DNA from: Phymorhynchus buccinoides
Lineage: Eukaryota; Mollusca; Gastropoda; Neogastropoda; Raphitomidae
DNA: 64,000 nucleotides
Assembly: GCA_017654935.2 (NCBI GenBank)
Contig: CM065690.1
Coordinates: 32,228,393-32,292,392 of the forward strand
Reading direction: 5' to 3'
In this document: piece by piece, positions 33,748-42,960 of the stretch
How positions within the stretch are numbered: position 1 is the stretch's first letter
Layout of the letters: each line of letters starts with the position of its first letter
Translations under genes and position numbers: made by a program
The notes under the pieces: generated by a model
Databases searched by the model: none
The model's input: only the letters and a program-made list of their open reading frames with translations
Told to the model about the DNA's origin: nothing

Positions 33748-34125
33748 ATGCTGTGCAAAGTTGTAAATGGCCTCGTAGACATCAAAGCAGATCAGTTTCT
33801 TCTCCCTAGCAACACCCGCACCAGATCAAATCATTCCTTGAAATTCAGACAAATCACAACAAAAACAAACACTTTCAAATACAGCTTCTTCCCCAGAACT
33901 ATTCTAGTACGGAACACTCTTCCAGCCGCAGCAGCTGAGAGTCCCTCCTTAGTATTTTTCAAGAGGGAGCTCAACAACTTGTCATTCTAATCTCTGAGTA
34001 GGGGGGCATAGATCAAAGTAGCGGTAAATGAAGGGCAGGAGCTGTGCCGGTCAGGGTTTGGCCACGGGGACCGCTACGGTAGCCGGATTGGTCTTGCCTG
34101 GATACTGTGAAAAGGTCTATGACCC
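33748..34125 (+). pseudogene. 3' end of a CR1/Jockey-like LINE (5'-truncated)
   Basis: The frame 33748-33990 encodes MLCKVVNGLVDIKADQFL, TRTRSNHSLKFRQI, KYSFFPRTILVRNTLPAA and FFKRELNNLSF, the usual C-terminus of a CR1/Jockey-superfamily reverse transcriptase protein (WNSLP motif changed to RNTLP). The stop at 33990 and 3' untranslated sequence (GGGGGCATAGATCAAAGTAG, GTAAATGAAGGGCAGG, GGATACTGTGAAAAGG) follow; this tail recurs at 62636-62760. Confidence 0.75.
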
Positions 34126-34269
34126 ACCCCTACCCTTTCTCCACTCACACAGCATAATACACTTTTCCCCCCTAGCTCCCTCCTCAACACTGTTCCCAAA
34201 GATAGTTTTCAAGTGGGTTTGTTTTCATTGCGCAACCTCTTAAGTGACTGGAATGCCTACTGAGACGGC
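34126..34269. other. Short spacer
   Basis: Between LINE tail and tandem array; nothing recognised. Confidence 0.5.
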
Positions 34270-35165
34270 GCGACTAAGAAATATTGAAGACTTGAAGTAA
34301 GATACAACTTTACTACAGATTTTGAGGTGATTCTGTGATGGAATAATAATATATTGCAATGACAAGAGTTTGACCTTTTCAAAGTCAAAGGTCAAGGAGG
34401 TAACAGTTATGAATACTATACAGTGCACGCCAGCTTCAAGTAATATAACACTTTACAAAACTTGAAGTCATTCTGAGCTGGGGAACATAATGTATTACAG
34501 AGATAAGAAATTGATTTGCCAAGGTCAGAAGTCAAGGTCAAGGTAAAATAAGCGATATATTGATAGTTATCAGACAGGACACACCAGCATCAAGTAATAC
34601 ACCACTGTACAAAATTTAAAATAAATATGAGTAGAAAATCATAATGTGTTGCACAAATAGGAAAATTGACTTTTTCAAGGTCAAGGTCAAACAAGTGATA
34701 CACTGATACTTATCACATCAGGCAGAACATCCCTGCGTCAGTATTACACCACTGTACAAAATTTGAAGTAAATCTGAGCAGGGAATCATAATATATTGAA
34801 AACATAAACAAATATTTTTTCAAGGTCAAAGGTCAAGGTCAAAGTCAAGCAGGAGATTTGTCATCAAACGAGACACATCAGCTTCAAGAAATACACCACT
34901 GTCTAAAATTTGAAGTAATTATGTGCAGGGGATCATATTATATGGCAAAATGTAGAACATGGATTATTCAAGGTCAAAGGTCAAGGTCAAGTAGATAAAT
35001 AGTATTAATCAGGATGCATGAACTTCAAGTAATATACCACTGTGCAAACTTTTAAGTAATTATGTTACGGGAATCATAGTGTAAGGCAAAAATTAGAAAT
35101 TGACTTTGTCAAGGTCAAAGGTCAAGGTCACAGTCAAGATGTTCACTTTCAAAGCTAAAAATTGC
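34270..35165 (+). repeat. ~146-bp tandem array with AGGTCA motifs
   Basis: Six diverged units, each with ACCACTGTACAAAATTTGAA-like sequence, an ATCATAATATATTG-like segment and an AAGGTCAAAGGTCAAGGTCA-like core. Cores are at about 34380, 34525, 34678, 34820, 34971 and 35111. The last three contain AGGTCA-A-AGGTCA, a perfect direct repeat with one-base spacing. Confidence 0.88.
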
Positions 35166-35884
35166 AAAAGTTAAACAGTGCTCCGTTTTCTGATTCCAAC
35201 GATACCAAAACCATTTCTGTAGGTCAAATAGAATAGAAGATATGAAATTTGCTTAACTGCAAATTTGAAGTTATCATTTTGGACATATAAAAATGCTATT
35301 TTTTCCAAATTCATTTGAGATTTTGAAGCACTTATAAATATAAATGACTTCTGTAATAAATCATGTACATTGTCTACATACTTGTTGACAAACAAAAAGT
35401 ATACTTGCACACATTGACCCTATTATTTTTAATATGCAGACATCTAAAGTTGGCCCAGGGAGCAAAATGCACTTTCAAGATTTTGACACAAAATGGGTGC
35501 AAAAATTAAATATTTAAAAATTCATAACTTTGCACCTACTTGTCGTACAGGAATAAAATTGATATACTTGCATTCAGAATAAAAAGTTCTATCATAAAAT
35601 ACTACTTTTACACTTATTTGTTGAAATACAAAAATCACTTTGGAATACCTGCTATAAGTCCGTTTTCAATGTAAGGACACAAAAAGGAAACAACAAAAGT
35701 GACAGCAAGCAGGAAGCGATGGAAGAAGAAGGAAAATGAGAAAAATTGACTGAGTAGGACCTCTTAAAAAACAACAACAACAACAACTGAGTACAAGTTA
35801 ATCACAAAAAAACACGAAAAACACGAGAACCTACTAAATTGAAGGACAATAAAATTAAGACACTGAATAGGTGTTGACTCAGGT
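35166..35884. other. No gene recognised
   Basis: AT-rich. A minus-strand open frame (35171-35410) shows no motif. Confidence 0.5.
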
Positions 35885-36200
35885 ATTATTATTATGATTA
35901 TATGGCCATAATGTGTACAATTACAAGTTGGTCACCACCACAGAAGAAGGGCATGTGTCCGTTTTTCAGTTGTCACTGCTGCATACTACATTCCGATTTC
36001 GGAGGAGCTCCGGCAAAGGAGAACAATTATTTGGAGTAGTTTTTGGAGGAGAAAAAAGGCAGAAGAATGGGCCAATAAGTCAGAAAGATAGTACTGGTAG
36101 ATGATAGAAAGCAAAGGGAAAAGGCAGAGTCACAGGAAGTGGCAGATTAGGGGACGAAACAAGCACATAACTTCCAGAAGGTGGGGTTTTAATTTTATTT
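35885..36200 (+). mobile_element. Dispersed repeat family X, copy
   Basis: Aligns with 22415-22735: ATGGCCATAATG, GTGTCCGTTTTTCAGTTGTC, ACATTCCGATTTCGGAGGAG, AGTCAGAAAGATAGTACTGG, AAAGGGAAAAGGCAGAGTCA, TTCCAGAAGGTGGGG. Confidence 0.8.
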
Positions 36201-36289
36201 TTCTCTCTTTTTCCGGGAACGCATTCATTGTGCCATAATGTATGTAAACTAAGTTCCTGAATAAACTTGGTTGATATGTATGTGCATGA

Positions 36290-36291
36290 CA

Positions 36292-36360
<69 letters not shown>
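36290..36360. repeat. (CT)n microsatellite
   Basis: CT run with few interruptions immediately before the LINE fragment. Confidence 0.95.
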
Positions 36361-36364
<4 letters not shown>

Positions 36365-36967
36365 CGCACGAAAGACTTCTCCTAAAACTACAGGCATATG
36401 GCAGAACTGGGAACATACTAAGGTGGGTAAGACATTTCCTAAAAGGCAGATCACAAAAGGTTGGGGCAGAACTATCATCTAACATTGACGTTTTAATTAA
36501 GTGGCATTCCCCAGGTTGTATCCTGGGGCCAATACTTTTTACAATTTTTATCAATGATCTCCCGGAGGAAATACAAAGTGTCTGTAAGATATTCGCAGAC
36601 GATACCAAACTTTACAACTGTTCTAAACATTCAGACATAATACAAAATGACATAGATAAACTTATAGAATGGTCAGAAAAGTGGAATCTCTGTTTTAATG
36701 CAGGAAAGTGCATAGTGGGCTATGACAATCAAAATAAAACTTATGAAATTTCCCACGGTTCAGCTAAATATGTTTTGGAAACCTGTTCAGATGAAAAAGA
36801 CTAAGGAGTCATATTTGATTCTAAACTCAAATTTGATAAACACATTACAACAGCAGTAAACAAGGCCAATAGAATATTGGGTTTAATTAGAAGAAGTTTT
36901 ATGGAATTAAATACAGAAGGTTTTTTTTATCCTACATAAAAGTTTAGTAAGACCTCATCTTGAGTAT

Positions 36968-37040
36968 TTTATATCCCCAAGTAAAATCACAATGCCCCAC
37001 ATGGCCGAAAGGCCAAAGAGGGCGTAAAGCATTATTTTTA
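36968..37040 (+). mobile_element. Tail-only mini-SINE, copy 2
   Basis: A 73-bp insertion flanked by a 14-bp target duplication CTCATCTTGAGTAT (36954-36967 and 37041-37054). The element reads TTTATATCCCCAAGTAAAAT, CACAATGCCCCACATGGCC, GAAAGGCCAAAGAGGGCG, TAAAGCATTATTTTTA. The host frame (...RPHLEY-GNLIW) is restored by removing it. TGGCC-GAAA-GGCCA forms a perfect GNRA-loop hairpin inside a GCCC/GGGC stem. Confidence 0.92.
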
Positions 37041-37144
37041 CTCATCTTGAGTATGGAAATCTAATTTGGAACCCTTTTCTTAAAAGACAATTAAATCTAC
37101 ACAAATTGAAAGGGTACAAAGGCGAGCAACCAAATTAATAAAAT

Positions 37145-37279
37145 GATTCTGATCGCTTCTCGGCCTTTTGGCTAAGACAGTGATTCGGGAACATAAATTT
37201 TTGTTTATAACATGGTTGTTTGTTCAGCCCGTCGTACATGGCGAAAGCCGATACGGGACGTTAAACTGAACTTCCATCC
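37145..37279 (+). mobile_element. SINE with U2 snRNA-derived head
   Basis: A 135-bp insertion flanked by a 9-bp target duplication TAATAAAAT (37136-37144 and 37280-37288). Its exact removal restores the host frame (RATKLIKS-IFKKLEYGD). Positions 37152-37177 equal the first 26 bases of U2 snRNA (ATCGCTTCTCGGCC, TTTTGGCTAAGA). The 3' part folds as CCCGT...ACGGG around GGC-GAAA-GCC and is followed by ACGTTAAAC, the tail shared with other small elements in the window. Confidence 0.9.
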
Positions 37280-37640
37280 TAATAAAATCAATTTTTAAAA
37301 AATTGGAATACGGGGACAGACTTCATAAGTTAAGATTACCATCCTTAAAATTTAGAAGATTAAGGGGAGATTTGATAAATGTATATACAAATTTTAATAA
37401 CCCTGACAAAACTAACAAACATTTGTTTCAATTGTCTAACGATTTGAGAACCCGTAACTGTGATTTAAAAATACTAATTAACCCAATACAGTAGAACTAA
37501 TATGAGGAAAAACTTCTTTTCTAATAGAGTCACTCAGCACTGGAACAATCTCCCTGCACAAACTAAACTTGCTTCCAACATTAACCATTTCAAAAACCTC
37601 ATAGATATAGTGACCCCAAAATTAATGTATTTAAATACAA

Positions 37641-37724
37641 TTATGATTAAGACGACAATGATAGTTCAAAAAGTGCCACGGCTATGCCAATCTGATTGAT
37701 GAACAAAACCACAATAACAAACAA
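37641..37724. other. LINE 3' flank
   Basis: Continues from the LINE C-terminus; no separate feature. Confidence 0.4.
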
Positions 37725-38735
37725 GGGCGTCGCTGAGCGGCAGACATGTCCGTCACCAGCAATGCCACGCACTTGCGACACCCCGTAGAGTGTCACATCC
37801 TGACACAAAATTGGAAGGGATTCTGTCTTCTAGTTCACGAGATACAGCTTGAAGAAGAAACATATAGCGCAAAGAAGGAAATTTCGGTTTTCAAGGTCAC
37901 ACTTCAAGGTCAAGGTCAGCATGGTGATAATTTATGCTCGGATGTTTTCTTCTCTAGGGTATACAGTACCACACACAATCTGAAGCGCTTCTGTCCAGTA
38001 CCAATGTGGAAAATATGGCTTAAAACCCAATGTGTAGACCCCTACCACTTTCAAGGCCTACGGATCGCCCGGACCGTGACCTTGACCTTGATCGGTATGC
38101 CACCATCAGAACGGGCATAAGCCAAAGTACCTTCATGCCAAATTTGAAGACTCTAACACTAACGGTGTGTGAGTTATGGCCCCTGAAAGATTTTCGGTTT
38201 TCAAGGTCGTACGCCAAGGTCAATGTCACGACGGCAATATGGTTTGCGCGGATGCCTTCCTCTCATGGTGACACACCAGCACACAAAATTTGACGTGATT
38301 CTGTCAACCCGTTCGAAAGATATCCTTGGGACAGACAGAAGGAGACAAAAATGACCCTCCGATTTTCAGGCTCCAGCGATCTTTTTGATCTTGACCTTGA
38401 CCTTGATCGGTATGCCATCATCAGAACGGGCATAAGCCAAACCACCTTCATACCAAGTTTCAACATCCTATGTTGATCGGTGCCCGAGATATGGCTAAAA
38501 ATAGATTTTCGGTTTTCAAGGTCGTACGTCAAGGTCAAGGTCACGATGGCAAAATGGTTTGCGCCGATCTCTTCCCATTAAGGAGGCACACCTTCACACA
38601 AAATTTGACGCGATTCGGTCAAGCGGTTCGGGAGATATCCTTGGGACAGACAGAAAAAAAAAAACAAAAAAAAAAAAAAAAAAAAATACAAACCAGCCCA
38701 TCGCAATAGTCCGTCTTGCTGACGGACTAACAATC
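37725..38735 (+). mobile_element. Repeat element with internal tandem units and hairpin end
   Basis: Contains about four units that share TTTTCGGTTTTCAAGGTC, GTCAAGGTCA, TTGACGTGATTC and CCTTGACCTTGATCGGTATG. It starts near GTCGCTGAGCGGCAGACATG (a relative of that start is at 62920-62940) and ends with a poly-A-rich tract (38658-38690), then the hairpin TCCGTC-TTGCT-GACGGA (38710-38726) and CTAAC. The hairpin-plus-CTAA terminus parallels repeat Y. Superfamily unknown, no intact protein. Confidence 0.7.
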
Positions 38736-38789
38736 AAAAGATAGGGCACATCAAGAGGCCGCGAGGCCTGGCTGCCCTGGAGATCTGAC

Positions 38790-38797
38790 CTGACCTG

Positions 38798-38872
<75 letters not shown>
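38790..38872. repeat. (CT)n microsatellite
   Basis: Uninterrupted CT run. Confidence 0.97.
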
Positions 38873-38874
<2 letters not shown>

Positions 38875-39077
38875 TTCTGCCTGTCAGTCTGAATGTGTCC
38901 TCAACTACCTGAGGTGGCTGTGTCTGCCACCTGTCCCAGCACCTTTCAGGCATCCATCAAACAACAATAGATTTTTTTTATTTACTAAGTGTATAGTGTG
39001 GGACTGGCTCAAGTCTATACGGTTCGCGGCTTATAAACGTCTCTTCATTGACACTGTTTTGCAATTCAATCATCATG
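38873..39077. other. No feature recognised
   Basis: Short unique stretch. Confidence 0.4.
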
Positions 39078-39505
39078 TTAAAAAAATAGTTGACTAAAAT
39101 GTTCATCTTTGTCAAGGAGATTTTTGAAGGTATTTAGTGTTGGTGCTCTTTAATTTAGGTTAGGTGTTAGTAAATTCCAGAGGATTAGCAACTCGATTAC
39201 TAAAACAATGTTTACGCTTGTTAGTATTACAACGCTGTATATGTAATTTTCCCTATTGATTTCTAGTGCTGTTATAAATTTATAGTGTAAAAAGAGAATC
39301 AATGCTAATGTCGTCTATATCAATGGGATAGTTGTTTCTAATAAGTTGTAAAAAAATTGTACATCTATATAATATATAAGGTCTCCCCTAACACGTCTGA
39401 ATGAAGGTTTAATTTTTTTTAATCTATCTTGGTAATTAAAATCTTTACAACTTTTAACCATTTTGGTTGCTCTCCTCTGTACCATTTCAATAGAAGCTGA
39501 TTGAC
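39078..39505 (-). pseudogene. CR1/Jockey-like LINE C-terminal fragment, minus strand
   Basis: Minus strand encodes IEMVQRRATKMVKSC, FNYQDRLKKIKPSFRRVRGDL, then after frameshifts KRKHCFSNRVAN and PTLNTFKNLLDKDEHF to a stop, in the same order as the plus-strand fragment at 36362-37640 (QRRATKLI, LRGDLI, FFSNRV, FKNLID). Highly diverged; no target duplication found. Confidence 0.75.
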
Positions 39506-39899
39506 GTATTAGATACGGGTAGTCTACCAGATGTGAGGTTGGTGAGAATTATTGTGATGTTTATTTAGCAGTAAAGTGTATTCTTGGTGAATATGCAAGT
39601 CCGTGATTGAAAGCAAGTGTTCAGAGTTGTTGGGGGTCACAGTGCAGCAGTGTAGTCACGAGTGCGTCTAAAACACTTAATCCGGGATGCAAAATATAAA
39701 TTAGACAAAACTGCCGTGAGTTAGGCCTACTAACGGTAACGTAAGTTAATCCTTTATAACGTTAAAATACATATGTGAATGCCCAAAATGTACCAATTGG
39801 CGGAAATGTTGCCCCAAATGGTACATTTTGGGCAATGCTTGTTCATTTTAAAGAAGAAACTATAGGTTGAAGGAAAAACCTAATGGATTGGAATGTTAT
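39506..39899. other. No gene recognised
   Basis: AT-rich; a TGTACCAATTGGCGGAAATG / AAATGGTACATTTTGGG near-palindrome is at about 39788-39834. Confidence 0.5.
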
Positions 39900-40800
39900 C
39901 TGCTTGACAAAACTACAAACGGGCATACCAGTGGTCAGTTTAACCCTTTTACCGCCAAAGTCGCATTTTAGCACCACAGTGATTTACCACCTATGTCACT
40001 AAAAGGCATATATTTGTCACAGAAGAATCCCCAATACTGCAGATGGATTTTGTTCTCTACCCAGGTAAATGTAATGGAAATGTTTAGCTGAAATATGGCT
40101 GGCGGTGAAAGGGTTAATGATAAATCCGTGCTTTTACTTTTTAACTGTTTTTTTAATGTTATAAGTGCTTCTTTTTGTAACGTAGATGACCACTGGTCAG
40201 CAAGAGTGACCAGTGGTCAGTTTGATGCAGCTTTTCATATAAGTCACTCATACTGACCACGGGTCACCAGTGGTCACTTTGATATAATTTGCAGAGTATA
40301 TATAATAACACGTGGTCAGTTTGATGAAAAAACCCGGCAATTTCATTAATTAACTTATGATGAGTTATAAGTGCTTCTTAGCTTTTAATAACGTCGATGA
40401 CCACTGGTCAAAAAAAGTGACCAGTGGTCAGTTTGAAGTAAATATCATATTAACTTCAGTTTTTGACTCTGTATTTATGTGTTATAAGTGGTTCTGTGCG
40501 TTTTATAACGTAAATGACCAGTGGTCAGACAATGACTAGTGGTCAGCTTGATGGAAAACCTGTGTTATCGCTATTTAAATCCGTATTGATGCTTTATAAC
40601 ATACTCTGTGCTGTTTATAACGTAAATGACCATTGGTCAGTAAGAGTGACCAGTGGTGAGTTTTACTATGTACATTTTATATTTTCACAATTTGACTTCG
40701 TATTGATGTGTTGTAAGTGCTTCTGTGCGTTTTACAACGTAGATTACCAGCTGTCAGCAAGAATGCCCAGTGGTCAATTTGATGTAAATTGCATGTTTTC
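39900..40800 (+). repeat. Tandem array with TGACCANTGGTCA palindromes
   Basis: Five or more diverged units of about 110-120 bp (one longer) with the order TTATAAGTGCTTCT, AACGTAGA, TGACCACTGGTCA, AGCAAGAG, TGACCAGTGGTCA, GTTTGATG. Palindrome pairs are at about 40187/40208, 40398/40419, 40515/40533, 40627/40648 and a decayed pair at 40744/40767. A TTAA MITE is inserted near the left edge. Confidence 0.9.
39944..40113. mobile_element. piggyBac-like MITE, TTAA target duplication
   Basis: 170 bp bounded by CCCTTTTACCGCCA and GGCGGTGAAAGGG with TTAA outside both ends (39940-39943, 40114-40117). Shorter relative of 14422-14662; inserted into the TGACCA array. Confidence 0.85.
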
Positions 40801-41239
40801 ACTATTTGACTGCATATTTCATTCAGCTGCTAGCCGCCGAGCCGTCAACACCTCGTGAAAATCGCTCCTGCCAAGCTTGAAAAAAGAAAAGGAGCCCTCT
40901 ACGCTGCGTTCGAGAAGAAAAAGAAGGGGAGACTTCGCCCCAAATTGATTTGCCCGCCTTCCCCTCTACAGCCACCAGACCACGCAACTACTTCACGCCC
41001 TGCCAGACATCTTTACCCTCAACCTGAGGGCCTTTCGTCACACAGTTAAGTGGCATGTGTCGTGCCTCTGGCCGACTCGATCGAAAAATTAACTAAATTC
41101 ATTGTAAATTGCGTGATCTCTTGGCCTGGGAGGGCATTGTGTATATAGTAGTAGTATTCTAACAAACATTTTCCCCATCCTCTATTATTTTCCTCTTATT
41201 ATTTTCTTGTTTCATGTTTAGAGATATGTAAAGGGCACC
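40801..41239 (+). other. Probable 5' leader of LINE copy A
   Basis: No gene recognised; position directly before the first LINE ORF1 suggests untranslated leader, but the boundary is unknown. Confidence 0.35.
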
Positions 41240-42960
41240 ATGAGCGAGAACAGTACTAAGTTAGAGGGAAGGGAGGGGGGGGGGGGGAGACAGCACACAT
41301 GATAGCACCGAAAATAGCTTCGAAACATTGTTCGACAGCTCGTGCGACTCACATACTTTCATTGAGGTCGAGCCAAAGCTCCCTCCACGTGACCAGATAA
41401 CAGGGAGTCCCGTCCCCTCAAATACCAGTACCCCAACAACACCCACTAGAAAAAGAAATCGAGGGAATGAATCAAGCCCCTCCAGCCCCAGCATGTCCCC
41501 AGGAAATAAAAAAAGTAAAGAAGATTTGCGAACGATGGAAAAAGAAATTAGTCCCATCAACCCACAAGAGCACAGCCTAGGCCCATCCCCCCCACGGGAA
41601 CAAAACAAGAGCCAAACAAAAGAAGGGGACACTACTATGGGTACCCCCCCCCCCCCCCCCCCAACCACACAATCCAAAGAAAACCCATACACAAATACTG
41701 AATCAATTTGGGGTTCCACCACAAATACAGACACACACACACACACACAACAACACGAGCAACAACATCATCCAGGGTCAGGGCCCCCCCCCCCCCCCAT
41801 AACCAAGACCCAGACGGATGCGCGCACACACAGCCACACACACGAGGGATAACTCCAGAGACCCTCCAAAGCCCACCTTTCTAAAGTACCCTGTAATAGT
41901 TGAAGATCAGGGTACGGGCCCCGCTACTATTAAGGGCCTTGACCCAGTGACCGGGATGCGCCTTTGGCAAAATGCCATTGGCGACATCGCGAGCCAGAGA
42001 TCCCTGTCCGGCAACCGATTGCTAATAGGCTGTGTTTCTGCTGACCAGCAGACAAAACTTTCCAACCTGAAACAGATATCCAAAATCAACATTAAATGCT
42101 TTATTCCGACAGCTTCAACAGAGGGGGTCATTAGACCCATCCTCCTCGAAGGGAACATCCAAGACCTCTTGCCTCTGATCAAAAACGCAAAAAACATTCT
42201 AAGATTAAATAACCGTGACGGGTCCAAATCTAAAGCTGTCAAAATCACCTTCAACGAACCCCTGCTCCCCACACAAATCAAAATTTGCGCCCAAACTTTC
42301 GAAGTTTCCCCTTTTGTCGCCCCAGTCAGAAAGTGTAAAAAGTGTGCCCGGTTCGGACACTCGGCCGAGCAATGCCGGTCCAAAAAGGACACTTGTGCCA
42401 AGTGTGCCGAACCGGGCCATTCAGCCCAGTGATGCACAAATACTAACAAGTGCGTGAACTGTGGAGGTCCCCATTCAGCGGCATATGGCGGATGTCCGCA
42501 ATATCAGCTCCGCGTCCGCGCCAACAGAATACGCGCGGAAGTTTTCATCCCGTACGCAGAAGCGATACGCCGGGCCAAACTGGCCCAGGAAATCGAAAAC
42601 TCTAAGAAACAAAATCCCCCATCCTCCCCTCTATCACCCACAGTTGATCCCCTCTGGCAACAGGAGGACAGACAGAAGCCTAGCTACTCTAATGCAGTGA
42701 AAAACAACAACTTCAAACCTCCAGTCCAACCCACAGTTCCAAGCCAAACCCCCATACAACAACAAACAAATCAAACCCTTCATACTCCTACCAACCAGAC
42801 TGATATTTCACAAACCTCCAAAGAAACACGGCCTATAAAACCCAAAAACAACCCCCAAACTCAAACAGCCCCGTTGTGCTCTGCTAGGTTTATCATCGAT
42901 AGGGCTATTATTTTAAGCTATTATTTTCATTTCATACTCGGCCTTGTTAGCACCATGTAG
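41240..42960 (+). pseudogene. LINE copy A ORF1 (gag-like), frameshifted
   Basis: ORF1 of an I/Nimb-type non-LTR retrotransposon. Starts MSENSTKLEGRE at 41240, but frame changes at a G run (41275-41287) and near C runs (41646-41662, 41785-41798), and TGA interrupts at 42430-42432. The conserved core reads FLKYPVIVED, GPATIKGLDPVTGMRLWQNA, FIPTASTEGVIRP, followed by three zinc knuckles: CKKCARFGHSAEQC, CAKCAEPGHSAQ-stop-C, CVNCGGPHSAAYGGC. Closest to copy C (51727-53901). ORF2 is absent: after 42880 the sequence changes to the leader of copy B. Confidence 0.88.

Larger units (their letters stand above)
36362..37640 (+). pseudogene. CR1/Jockey-like LINE reverse transcriptase fragment, decayed and twice interrupted
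   Basis: Encodes the palm and C-terminus of a non-LTR reverse transcriptase: GCILGPILFTIFINDLPEE, IFADDTKLYNCSKHSD (catalytic FADD), LIEWSEKWNLCFNAGKC, then FDKHITTAVNKANRILGL, RPHLEY, and after the insertions LEYGDRLHKLRLPSLKFRRL, NFFSNRVTQHWNNLP. It has a stop near 36804, a frameshift in a T run (36921-36929), a 73-bp insertion at 36968-37040 and a 135-bp insertion at 37145-37279. Removing both insertions with one duplication restores the frame at those points. The 5' part of the element is absent. Confidence 0.88.

Noticed and set aside
37152..37177. Functional U2 snRNA gene
   Set aside because: Only the first 26 bases match; the rest of U2 (branch-point region onward) is absent and the piece lies inside a 135-bp retroposed insertion.
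41646..41798. Programmed frameshift in LINE copy A ORF1 at C runs
   Set aside because: Frames also break at a G run and a TGA, and copies B and C are open without shifting, so mutation or sequencing error in homopolymers is simpler.
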